NCBI GenBank assembly: GCA_029263455.1
Contig: JAJCXM010000032.1
Span: 1 to 64,000 of the forward strand
Reading direction: 5' to 3'
DNA: 64,000 bases
DNA from: Holophagae bacterium
Lineage (GTDB): Bacteria; Acidobacteriota; Holophagae; Acanthopleuribacterales; Acanthopleuribacteraceae
Shown: positions 7,879 to 15,971 of the stretch, in pieces
How the letters are laid out: each line of letters opens with the position of its first letter
Position numbering within the stretch: position 1 is the stretch's first letter
Notes under the pieces: generated by a model
Database searches by the model: none
What the model was told of the DNA's origin: nothing
What the model saw: the letters and a program-made list of their open reading frames with translations, nothing else
Translations under genes and position numbers: made by a program

Positions 7879-10173
7879 ATGAATAAATTACTTGGCAAAA
7901 TCGGGATGATAGCGGTTTGCCTAAGCGGACTTTCTTTGTTTGGCCAATCGCTAAGCATGCGTACAGAGACTTTTAACGTTACCCCGCAGGGGAGCGAGTA
8001 CTATATTCAGACAGGTGTTTTTATGACCCTGACTGGAATCACAAATACAACCGGTTTCTCCGGAATCAACGCGACACTTACCTACGATGCTGGGGACAAT
8101 ACGCGATTGATCGGGGCTCCGGCACTTCAGGGGGTCATCGACCCTCAACCGGAGACGGGTTTACAAAATCCGGCCGACCCTTTAGCGGGCACGGCCACTC
8201 CTGGGACAACTACTAATAACGTGATTGAGAACGGGGTTCCTGCAAACGGCTTTATGCCAGTTGTGGGAACAGACTTGACGAACTTTATGGCTAGTGAGGT
8301 TCTTCCGAACCAATCTGGAACCATTATTTTGGCGTCGGCTGACTTCCAAGCCATGATGTTTGCGGCTCAAAATGGGGTTGAACTCCTTATTGGTGTCATC
8401 GAATTCCGTGTTGATGCGGCTGCAGGAAATGGCTGGGCCATTGACGTAGCCTTCGACAATACAATCGTTGATAACAACGCTGTTACTCACGGTACAGATC
8501 CGACACTGCAAGCGGGTACAACTGACGGCCAAGTGGTTGTCTTCGGCGCGCCTAACTGCACCGGTGCAACGGTTGCCGACGCACTTGGTGGCGGAGCGCC
8601 TGGGGTCAACGTCAATATCGACTACCTTGATCCAACGGCTGGTGGTGTTGGTGGCGACCTCGACTTTGTGATTAACCACGACGCTGCCGATCGAATTTCC
8701 TGGAGTGGCTCGGATGGCTCTTCCGGAATGGTTCCAGCGGTTGCTATGTCAACCATGTTCTCGCTGAATACACAAGGGGACGCGACACCATCGACTGCGG
8801 TTGCTTCGGTAACCTATACACTGACACCTGAAACGGAATTCCCGATCGGCTCGGGTACATTCAACGGTGGCACCCCTTGTATGCTGACTGTTAACTGGAA
8901 TGCACCAACGTGCACGATCGTCTTTGACTCAATTCCAATCATCGGCATGTCAACGAATCTTGATGTGACACTCGGAAACGTTCTCTACGACGGTGGCAAT
9001 ACACGTTTCGGTCAGATCACAACAACATCTGCTAACGGTGGCTTCCCTGTAGATTTGGATGCGCCAAGTAGTGTTGCTGGCAGTGTGTTGACTTACAACG
9101 ACGCCTTTAACTTTGCGGCGGTTGTTGCAGGGGATGTGGGCACTTATACTGTGTCAGGCGCTTCTGGACCTGGTGGTCCGGTAACGGGTTGTTCAACCTT
9201 CCTTGGTTTGGCTTGTCCTACCTTCAATGCCACGCAGTGTGACGCAGCCAACATCAACGCTGGCATGCTTGCTCAAAACGGTGGACCTCTGAGTGTTGCT
9301 TTGGACGCGAACGATGTGGCCGATTGGGAAGTTGACTATAACGGCACAAACGACGCTGGTATAGCTCCAGCGGCGACACCTCACTTGCACACGAACCCTG
9401 TCTCCGCCTTGGACGTCGACTTCTTGATGACGGTTAACGGCTTTGACTCGATGGGTGTGGCATGTGATGCCACGCAACTCTGTGCGTTGGACTTCGAAGC
9501 ACCTACGTGTGACACCTTCACGCAAAACCCAGACTCAAGTGTCACTCCAGTGAATCCGGGCACAATGATCATGCTCTCTATCAACACCACCAACGCTCTG
9601 TCGGTGACTTATGATGATGGCACGGGTCCTTTGGCCATGGTTTCCACCAGCGGTGTTCCTGAAACAACCTATATGGACACTTGGACGGCCACCTACGCCG
9701 CATTCTTCCCAACCACCATCACGGTGACTGTGACGAACGCGGACGGTGAAACCACTACCTGTACAACAGATATCGGTGTGAATTGTAATGCATCGATTCT
9801 AAGTGTAGGTTCGCCTGGTTCAACTGGCACAGTAACGATTCAAGGTATTGGCGCTGTTGCACCTGGCCTTGACTACGACATCTACTACTCAAATGACTGT
9901 AGCTTAGCCATTAGCTCGGACTTGGCTGGTTTGGCAACATTTGCCGGATCAATCAATCTGACGGGTGCTGGCGCTGTTCAAAATAGCGGTCCTGCTGGTC
10001 ATATGATTCAACCTGATGTGTGTTACTACGTGACATGTAATGGTTCAACCATCATTCTGGATGTGTTCGGTCGTCGTACCGTACCAACTCTGGGTGAGTG
10101 GGGACTGATGGCATTCGCTCTACTTCTCATGGCGGCAGGTGTGGTTCACATGCGCCGTCGACGCGAAGTCTAA
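7879..10173 (+). CDS. Large exported IPTL-CTERM surface protein
   Basis: Exported protein of 764 residues. The start is placed at ATG 7879, with GAGGGTGG about 6 nt upstream, giving a signal peptide MNKLLGKIGMIAVCLSGLSL. The first ~200 residues look like another cohesin-like domain. The central ~500 residues are Thr/Ala/Gly/Asp-rich and Cys-containing, with repeated beta segments and no family recognised. The C-terminus has the tripartite sorting pattern: VPTLGEWG motif, hydrophobic helix, then RRRREV. This matches the IPTL-CTERM class, which is known to be processed by exosortase-type enzymes (XrtH). No exosortase is in the window, so the processing enzyme must lie elsewhere. Codon use is richer in GC-ending codons than in the flanking hypotheticals, as expected for an abundant surface protein. 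A strong terminator follows directly. Confidence 0.88.
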   Translation: MNKLLGKIGMIAVCLSGLSLFGQSLSMRTETFNVTPQGSEYYIQTGVFMTLTGITNTTGFSGINATLTYDAGDNTRLIGAPALQGVIDPQPETGLQNPADPLAGTATPGTTTNNVIENGVPANGFMPVVGTDLTNFMASEVLPNQSGTIILASADFQAMMFAAQNGVELLIGVIEFRVDAAAGNGWAIDVAFDNTIVDNNAVTHGTDPTLQAGTTDGQVVVFGAPNCTGATVADALGGGAPGVNVNIDYLDPTAGGVGGDLDFVINHDAADRISWSGSDGSSGMVPAVAMSTMFSLNTQGDATPSTAVASVTYTLTPETEFPIGSGTFNGGTPCMLTVNWNAPTCTIVFDSIPIIGMSTNLDVTLGNVLYDGGNTRFGQITTTSANGGFPVDLDAPSSVAGSVLTYNDAFNFAAVVAGDVGTYTVSGASGPGGPVTGCSTFLGLACPTFNATQCDAANINAGMLAQNGGPLSVALDANDVADWEVDYNGTNDAGIAPAATPHLHTNPVSALDVDFLMTVNGFDSMGVACDATQLCALDFEAPTCDTFTQNPDSSVTPVNPGTMIMLSINTTNALSVTYDDGTGPLAMVSTSGVPETTYMDTWTATYAAFFPTTITVTVTNADGETTTCTTDIGVNCNASILSVGSPGSTGTVTIQGIGAVAPGLDYDIYYSNDCSLAISSDLAGLATFAGSINLTGAGAVQNSGPAGHMIQPDVCYYVTCNGSTIILDVFGRRTVPTLGEWGLMAFALLLMAAGVVHMRRRREV

Positions 10174-10194
10174 ACTTTTAACCTATAAACCTTT

Positions 10195-10225
10195 AAGGGC
10201 CCCGAGCAATCGGGGCCCTTTTTTT
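10195..10225 (+). terminator. Strong Rho-independent terminator
   Basis: A perfect 11-bp stem, AAGGGCCCCGA (10195-10205) with TCGGGGCCCTT (10210-10220), has a GCAA tetraloop and is followed by a T run. It ends the IPTL-CTERM transcript. Confidence 0.93.
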
Positions 10226-11171
10226 GTGCCCAGCTACGCACATTCACTTACCTCAAGCCCGTGAAAGAGATCCGCGGTCCGGATGGCAAGCCTGTCCTTT
10301 TGAGAGCGAGCTGAAGAAGGCGGAAAGCAAGGCGCTTTCCCGACGGATAGAAACCGGAGCGGACACGATGGCTGAATGCCAAAAACACCAGAAGCCGCTG
10401 TTTCAGTAGCTATTTGGACGTCGACGCAGCGGGCGTAATCGCGGAGGTGGACGCCCATTACCACGATAGATCTGCCTGCCTGAGGGCGTCCAATAACGGA
10501 CTTCAGGCCTCAAGAATGTAAGTCGGGCTTCCACAGCGCCGCGGAACGGGTAAAACCGACGAAATGACGGCCCTAAGTCGTTTATTTACAGATAAATACT
10601 GTGGAAAAATTTATTCACATAACCGACTCAGCAGGTGATTGGCACTCTTGAGACGCCCTCTGGCTGCTTGCTTCACTCCTTGCGGTTAGCAATGGTTCTT
10701 TCGGCCTGACACGTCCATTTTGATGGAGCGATAGCCTATAGGATCATGGAAGTAGCCGATCGCCCTGTGCAGGCGAATAAAGGCACGGCCAGCTTACACC
10801 ACATACGTTGGAGATATTACCGCTTTTGCGTGCCTCCTATCGGTTCCTAAACGGTTATCGTGCGAACAAAAAACGTCGTGTTTTATCGGCCGGACTTTTT
10901 CTTGGCGATCAATGGTCGGTTCAGATTGGTCAAGTCATCAGTTTCAGGCTGGTCCAAACCGTGAATCGAAGACAAGTGGTCGATCTCAATCATATATCGC
11001 ATTGCGTGAAGATAATTCGTGGCGTTGCATGTGAGCTTTTAGCGGTAAATCCAAACGGATTCACCTCGCATCCGCACCAACAGCGAAAGTTTCGTGCTCG
11101 AGAGTCTTGTTGAAAAAGAGCCGGAATCGTGGTCGCCGATGCTCAAATAGCATGCAAATTCGTTGGGCGTA
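10226..11171. other. About 950 bp without a recognisable gene
   Basis: No open frame here has a ribosome site, coding-like composition or a recognisable domain; frames are short and broken on both strands. An AT-rich patch at 10580-10620 has three 9-mers resembling DnaA boxes: TTATTTACA (10582-10590), TGTGGAAAA (10600-10608, an inverted TTTTCCACA) and TTATTCACA (10611-10619). On the minus strand near 10700-10800 and 10900-11000, short frames read like worn protein fragments (for example RLHRAIGYFHDPIGYRSIK). The stretch may therefore be the remains of a decayed gene or element. No terminal inverted repeats or target duplications were found. Confidence 0.4.
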
Positions 11172-11636
11172 TTATGAAGGCAAGTCCAGCTGAGCTTTGA
11201 TGATTGGACCATAGCTGGCAATGAGATCGTCATCGCTTAGCTTATCGTGCCGCTTGAGACGTCGGAAAATGAACACGGCAAAGATACCCAGGCCGATAAG
11301 AATGATGGGGCTCATCCAGGCCAAATAGCCCAAGCCATCACGGTCAGGCACGGTAAAGGTCACGTTTTTTCGCTCGGATCCAAATTCCAATTTGGCTAAT
11401 TGATCGAATATGGCTCGTTCACTGTCGCCCGCTACAACACGTTCTTCGATGAAATCACGTATATCAAAAGCCCACTGACTCTCGTGGAAAGCAACGGGAA
11501 TCATATTTGAACAACATGGCGCAGCAACAGATTGGCCAAGTTTCGAAACCAATTTACGCTGTTTTGCGGTCAGCTGGCTTTCTTGACTGAAGAGAAAAGG
11601 CGTAAAAAAAGTTAATAAAACCAGAATCCGACACAT
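11172..11636 (-). CDS. CcmH/NrfF-like cytochrome c maturation protein with a CC motif
   Basis: Exported membrane-anchored protein of 154 residues. The ATG at 11636 is preceded by GGAGG at 5 nt and starts a signal peptide (MCRILVLLTFFTPFLFS). A helical domain follows with PCCSN (Cys41-Cys42), IRDFIEERVVAGDSERAI and a C-terminal transmembrane helix near 112-132. The arrangement (cysteine motif, three-helix segment ending in a repeated-catalysis-like 'xxGxS' turn, then TM anchor) resembles CcmH/CcmL/NrfF, which reduces apocytochrome c haem-binding cysteines in the periplasm. Canonical CcmH has LRCxxC; here the cysteines are adjacent, so the redox role is uncertain. No other ccm gene is nearby. 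It is divergent from the S9 peptidase gene. Confidence 0.6.
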   Translation of the reverse strand: MCRILVLLTFFTPFLFSQESQLTAKQRKLVSKLGQSVAAPCCSNMIPVAFHESQWAFDIRDFIEERVVAGDSERAIFDQLAKLEFGSERKNVTFTVPDRDGLGYLAWMSPIILIGLGIFAVFIFRRLKRHDKLSDDDLIASYGPIIKAQLDLPS

Positions 11637-11654
11637 GGTGACCTCCGCCAGTCC

Positions 11655-11662
11655 ATTATAAT
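11655..11662. promoter_or_regulatory. Back-to-back -10 candidate between divergent genes
   Basis: The octamer ATTATAAT contains TATAAT on the plus strand (11657-11662) and, through ATTATA, on the minus strand. It sits between the CcmH-like gene and the peptidase gene. No matching -35 was found on either side, so this is only a candidate. Confidence 0.35.
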
Positions 11663-11709
11663 CGATGATGTCTATTTTGTTTCTATTGTTGATGGTGAAG
11701 GATGGACCT

Positions 11710-14016
11710 GTGGTCATAACATGCCTGTTTTCTCTTTTGATGCAATCTGCCCTGACTTTGGATCAGATCATGGATGATCCCGTTTGGATGGGTGAGTTGG
11801 CGCTTGAAGTTAAAGCGGATGAATCAGGTGACGGCTTCGTCATTCGCATTCAAACGCCAGTTGGTGCTCCAGCACTGTGGAAGACGATATCCAGGGCCGG
11901 CGAACTAGGTGAGTTGGACGCCGATTCGCGCATTTCTGCCCTTGCAAATGAGAAATTGATTTACGGGACACAGTCAGTAAGCACTGTTGCTGGTGGCTTA
12001 TGGCTAAGTGATGAGACTTCTGTTCGACCAATCATGCAGGGTCTTTCCGCAGTTTCATTGGCCGATTGGCGTCGCGAGGGTCTGACCTATCAAAGAGATT
12101 CGCAACTATGGATTTGGCGCCCGCAGTTAAATCAGCATTTTCAACTGCTTGCCTTTGATTATTCCGATGAGAAAAGCGAAACGGACGATTGGGCTTCAAA
12201 GGAAGAACCGACGTTAATCGCCTACGTCGAACATCTTGAGCGACAACGTGAAGCAGGTGAATCCTATAAAGAACAGAATCGAGAGCTGTCGACCTATCGA
12301 ACAGCCAAGCCTGTTTTGGTTGGCAAAGACTGGCAGCTGAGTGATTTAGGTTACTGGGAGGACAACCGCTACCGGCTTGGCGTGAGTGACGATATGCGTT
12401 ACGGATATGGTGTCTTTTCCTCGAAGGAGGAAGGAGACGCAACCCAATATGCGCAATTCGTCAACGAGGATGCCAAGGTCAAGGCGTTAGACGCCCGTCC
12501 AAAAGTTGGCCATGAGACCCCCTCATGGAAAGTGGCGTTGGTTGATCGTGTTGACGATTCGGTGAAGTGGCTTGATTTTTCTACACTGCCTGATATCAGT
12601 GTTCCGAGACGCAAATTATTGGACGGGAAGACATCAGATGATCAAACGACTCGCCCAGTCTTTGTGGCGGCGGGTGGCTTTCAACGAGCCTCAAATTATT
12701 TGTTATTGACGGTCTATTCGCAGGACTACAAGGATCGTTGGATCTGTTTAGCTAATGCCACTACGGCGGAACTCACACTTCTCCACCATCACCACGATCC
12801 GGCATGGGTCCAGTTTTACTTAAGCAATGTCGATCATTCGCCGACCGTAACGGGACGCGCCTTTTGGACGGAAGACCAGCAAGCTGTCGCTTTCTTGTCC
12901 GACGAAAACGGATATCAGAACTTATTCACGATAAATATCAATGACCGTCGACTCAATTCTGTCGTCGCAGGTAGGTTTGAAGTCTATTCACCTTACCAAC
13001 AAGGAGGTGATTGGTATTTCCACGCCAATAAGCAACACCCGGGCGTCACCCACTTTTACCGAAAAACGGACAACAAATTAGAACAGCTCACACAAGGGAC
13101 AGGGTTGCACGATGCTTTTTTTGTCGAAGACCAACTCATCGATTTGGCCAGTGAAGGTAATCGGCCACCATACCTAAAGATAAAGTCAGCTAATCAAAGC
13201 TGGCGTGAACTATATGACGGTCGCAGCGCTGACTTTCGTCAGTTCGAGTGGTCAGAGCCTGAGTATGTCTCCTATTCCAATGGCGATAAGGGTGAAGTGC
13301 ATGCCCGTTTGTACCGGCCAGCCAAGCCAAACGGGGCAGGGGTCGTTTTTGTTCATGGTGCCGGCTATCTACAAAATGCGCACAAGGGCTGGAGCGGCTA
13401 TTTTCGCGAGTATATGTTTCATAATCTATTGGTCGAGCGCGGTTATACGGTGATTGACCCTGACTATCGCGCTTCGTCAGGTTATGGACGAGATTGGCGG
13501 ACGGCCATCTACCGCTACATGGGCGACAAAGACTTGGAAGATGTCGTTCAGGCAGCTTCTTACCTAACGGGATTAGGAGTAGATGCAAGCCGCCTGGGTG
13601 TTTACGGGGGCTCTTATGGCGGATTCATTACCTTGATGGCTATGTTTACTCGTCCTGACGCTTTTGCTGCTGGCGCGGCTCTGAGGCCTGTAACGGACTG
13701 GGCTTATTACAACCATTGGTATACGTCGCGAATCCTGAATACACCGCAAAGCGATCCGGAATCTTATCGACGCAGTTCGCCGATCTATTTTGCTGAAGGA
13801 CTAACGGGTCAGCTAATCATTTGTCATGGCATGGTTGATGACAATGTACAATTCCAGGACTCTGTGCGATTAGCGCAACGGTTGATTGAATTGAAGAAGT
13901 CGGGCTGGACGTTAAATGGGTATCCTGTCGAAGCTCATGGATTCCGTATGCCGTCTTCTTGGTATGATGAATATCGGCGTATTTTTGAACTATTCGAATC
14001 TACTCTGATTCAATAG
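11710..14016 (+). CDS. Exported S9-family prolyl oligopeptidase (DPP IV-like)
   Basis: Periplasmic or secreted serine peptidase that cleaves peptides, probably N-terminal dipeptides. A seven-bladed propeller region (about 20-500) precedes an alpha/beta-hydrolase domain. The catalytic triad is visible: Ser635 in GGSYGGF, Asp710 in HGMVDDNV and His743 in EAHGF. The GxSYGGF and DDNV context matches DPP IV/acylaminoacyl-peptidase-type S9 enzymes. The open frame extends to 11665, but an AAGGA lies 8 nt before the GTG at 11710, which begins a short signal peptide (MVITCLFSLLMQSA); the -10 candidate at 11657 also favours the later start. Total length is about 768 residues, normal for the family. Two ABC-exporter genes follow on the same strand. 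Confidence 0.9.
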   Translation: MVITCLFSLLMQSALTLDQIMDDPVWMGELALEVKADESGDGFVIRIQTPVGAPALWKTISRAGELGELDADSRISALANEKLIYGTQSVSTVAGGLWLSDETSVRPIMQGLSAVSLADWRREGLTYQRDSQLWIWRPQLNQHFQLLAFDYSDEKSETDDWASKEEPTLIAYVEHLERQREAGESYKEQNRELSTYRTAKPVLVGKDWQLSDLGYWEDNRYRLGVSDDMRYGYGVFSSKEEGDATQYAQFVNEDAKVKALDARPKVGHETPSWKVALVDRVDDSVKWLDFSTLPDISVPRRKLLDGKTSDDQTTRPVFVAAGGFQRASNYLLLTVYSQDYKDRWICLANATTAELTLLHHHHDPAWVQFYLSNVDHSPTVTGRAFWTEDQQAVAFLSDENGYQNLFTININDRRLNSVVAGRFEVYSPYQQGGDWYFHANKQHPGVTHFYRKTDNKLEQLTQGTGLHDAFFVEDQLIDLASEGNRPPYLKIKSANQSWRELYDGRSADFRQFEWSEPEYVSYSNGDKGEVHARLYRPAKPNGAGVVFVHGAGYLQNAHKGWSGYFREYMFHNLLVERGYTVIDPDYRASSGYGRDWRTAIYRYMGDKDLEDVVQAASYLTGLGVDASRLGVYGGSYGGFITLMAMFTRPDAFAAGAALRPVTDWAYYNHWYTSRILNTPQSDPESYRRSSPIYFAEGLTGQLIICHGMVDDNVQFQDSVRLAQRLIELKKSGWTLNGYPVEAHGFRMPSSWYDEYRRIFELFESTLIQ

Positions 14017-14077
14017 AGACTACACGAATAGTTAATCGTTTTCGTTCATCCACGTATATGTATAGATGGAAGCTGCC

Positions 14078-14737
14078 ATGATTGATTTATGCGATCTCGA
14101 ATATCGCCACCAAGAAACCCAACCGCCTCTGTTTAGCCATCTGAACCTCAGCGTGCCTGCAGGTGAAAAGCTAGCTATTCAAGGAGCCTCTGGCGTCGGT
14201 AAGACGACACTTATATATTTGTTGGCAGGTCTCTTGCCAATCTCAGGAGGTAGCGCAGAAATAGATGGTTTCAAACTTCATGACCAACGTGAACGGGACA
14301 TCACCGCTTTTCGAAACCGCAGATTGGGCGTCATTTTTCAAGAATACAACTTGTTGAGTCAATTGACGGTCGAAGAAAACCTAAAAATTCGTTTGGCCAT
14401 TGCTGGTACCAAACGGAGTGAAGTTGAGCTAAGAGAAACCTTGGATCGTGTTGGCATGGCCGATTACCTGTCGCGACCTGTTAATTCACTAAGCGGTGGT
14501 CAACAACAACGGATCGCATTGGTACGAGCTCTGATTACGGATCCTGATGTCATCCTTGCTGACGAGCCAACGGGGAACTTGGATGACAAATCTGCGGCAT
14601 ATATAGTGGACGTTCTAATGAAGGACACGCCGCAAACGGTTTTGATTGCCAGTCATGATGCAAGGTTATTAGTTAAGGCAGATCGTCGATTAGAATTTCT
14701 CTCTTTGTGTGGACACCATGAAACTACTGTTAACTGA
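14078..14737 (+). CDS. ABC transporter ATP-binding protein, LolD/MacB type
   Basis: Cytoplasmic ATPase of about 219 residues for the permease encoded next. Walker A GASGVGKT (36-43), Q-loop near IFQEYNL, signature LSGGQQQR and Walker B VILADEPTGNLD are all intact. The EPTGNLDD and FRNRRLGVIFQ context is typical of the LolD/MacB/FtsE group, which drives type VII mechanotransmission permeases rather than importers. ATG 14078 with GGAAG 5 nt upstream is preferred over ATG 14066. Its end overlaps the permease start by 20 bp, so the two are probably translationally coupled. The substrate (lipoprotein, peptide or toxic compound) cannot be told. Confidence 0.9.
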   Translation: MIDLCDLEYRHQETQPPLFSHLNLSVPAGEKLAIQGASGVGKTTLIYLLAGLLPISGGSAEIDGFKLHDQRERDITAFRNRRLGVIFQEYNLLSQLTVEENLKIRLAIAGTKRSEVELRETLDRVGMADYLSRPVNSLSGGQQQRIALVRALITDPDVILADEPTGNLDDKSAAYIVDVLMKDTPQTVLIASHDARLLVKADRRLEFLSLCGHHETTVN

Positions 14738-15971
14738 ACTCGACCTGCTTAACCGTGGTTCTCGCAAGACATTTTTGTTTGCACATTTCGGCATCTTTTT
14801 GCTGTGTTTCTTGTTTTCACTTGCCTATATCTTAGGGTCAAATGTCGTTCAGTTTGTGCGGAACAACCTCATTGGCAGCCTGCCGCAACAGGAATTGTTG
14901 GTGGAAGTCAAGAAAGTCGAAATGGCTATGTTTCGCATGGACGCACCAGACGCGGCTCGTTTAACAACGGAATCACTACAAAAAATGGCGGCCATAAGCG
15001 GGGTTGATCAGGTACTCCCCATCCAGTACGCGACCGGACCCGTAGCCGTTGAAGGTAGTTTTTTGGGTCAGCAGTTTGGCTCGAAGATGGTACTTCAGGG
15101 ATTTGAGCCTGCCTGGGTCGAGGACGAATTCGCTGCGCCAATACTGGATTGGAAGCCAGGCGACGACATTCCCGTCTTGATCAATAGCCAAATTCTAGCG
15201 ATCTACAATAATGGTTTCGCGAAGGCGTCTGGGTTTCCCGAGCTTTCGGCGTCTGCCATTGTAAACCAGCGCTTTGTGCTGGTGGTTGGTGACGAAAAAC
15301 GCGGTAAGACAAAGGCGCATGCCAAGGTCGTCGGTTTAGCAAGTAAAGTTGGGTTAGGCGTGTGTATTCCGAACGAGGCGCTGAATTATCTGCATTCTGG
15401 TTTTTCGGGCCCGGACCCGATCCCAGTTCAGGCCGTATTGCGCGTGCACGACTTACCATCGGTCGAAGCCGTGAAAAAACAAGTTTTGGACCTGGGATTT
15501 CACATCGTGGAGCCACCTGCATTGGTGAAGGCCTTGGTTCGAACGGCGCGCATTGGGGCAGTTTTTGCGTGGTGCGGTGCCATTCTTTTGATGATCGTGG
15601 CACTGTCATATCTCAATCAAACCGTAAAAATGCTCTTTTATCTCAAACGACGTGATTATGCGATGTGTCGCGCGATGGGCATGGGCCGACGTAAGATGAG
15701 GTCTTTACTACTGGCCGAAATGCTGATGTGGGTTGCCTTTGACGCCTTGTTAGCTTTCTCGCTGTCGTCGTTCTTGTCGCATTGGATCAATAAGATCTAT
15801 TTAAATGACATGTTGCTTCGATTCACCGGTATCGAGTTTGTGGTCAACATCCCGTCGCAACGATTGGTCCTATTTGCGGCAGTTTTGCTCTTCGCAAGTG
15901 CTGTCTCATTAATTCCGCGTGTCTATTTTGATACACGTCGCTTTGTGGGACATGCCATCAAGACCAGTTAG
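14718..15971 (+). CDS. ABC transporter permease, FtsX/LolC/MacB-type
   Basis: Inner-membrane partner of the preceding ATPase, 417 residues from ATG 14718 (the open frame begins at GTG 14709). One N-terminal helix (about 17-40) is followed by a periplasmic domain of ~230 residues and three C-terminal helices (about 275-297, 330-352 and 383-402). This is the four-helix layout of FtsX-domain permeases. A coupling-helix region with LKRRDYAMCRAMGMGRRKMR is visible between TM2 and TM3, matching the (A)LRAxGxxRxxI motif of this family. A single permease gene suggests a homodimer, as in MacB-like systems rather than LolCE. It ends convergently with uvrB, overlapping by 4 bp. Confidence 0.85.
   Translation: MKLLLTELDLLNRGSRKTFLFAHFGIFLLCFLFSLAYILGSNVVQFVRNNLIGSLPQQELLVEVKKVEMAMFRMDAPDAARLTTESLQKMAAISGVDQVLPIQYATGPVAVEGSFLGQQFGSKMVLQGFEPAWVEDEFAAPILDWKPGDDIPVLINSQILAIYNNGFAKASGFPELSASAIVNQRFVLVVGDEKRGKTKAHAKVVGLASKVGLGVCIPNEALNYLHSGFSGPDPIPVQAVLRVHDLPSVEAVKKQVLDLGFHIVEPPALVKALVRTARIGAVFAWCGAILLMIVALSYLNQTVKMLFYLKRRDYAMCRAMGMGRRKMRSLLLAEMLMWVAFDALLAFSLSSFLSHWINKIYLNDMLLRFTGIEFVVNIPSQRLVLFAAVLLFASAVSLIPRVYFDTRRFVGHAIKTS

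Noticed and set aside
8182-9593. Long minus-strand frames inside the IPTL-CTERM gene
   Set aside because: Shadow frames of a strongly coding plus-strand gene with skewed codon use.
10580-10620. Chromosomal origin
   Set aside because: Only two exact 9-mers and one near match; no dnaA, dnaN, gidA or rpmH nearby, so calling oriC is unsupported.
10224-11113. Short open frames in the gene-free stretch as genes or a transposase remnant
   Set aside because: No transposase signature, no terminal inverted repeats or target duplication, no ribosome sites; left as unexplained sequence.
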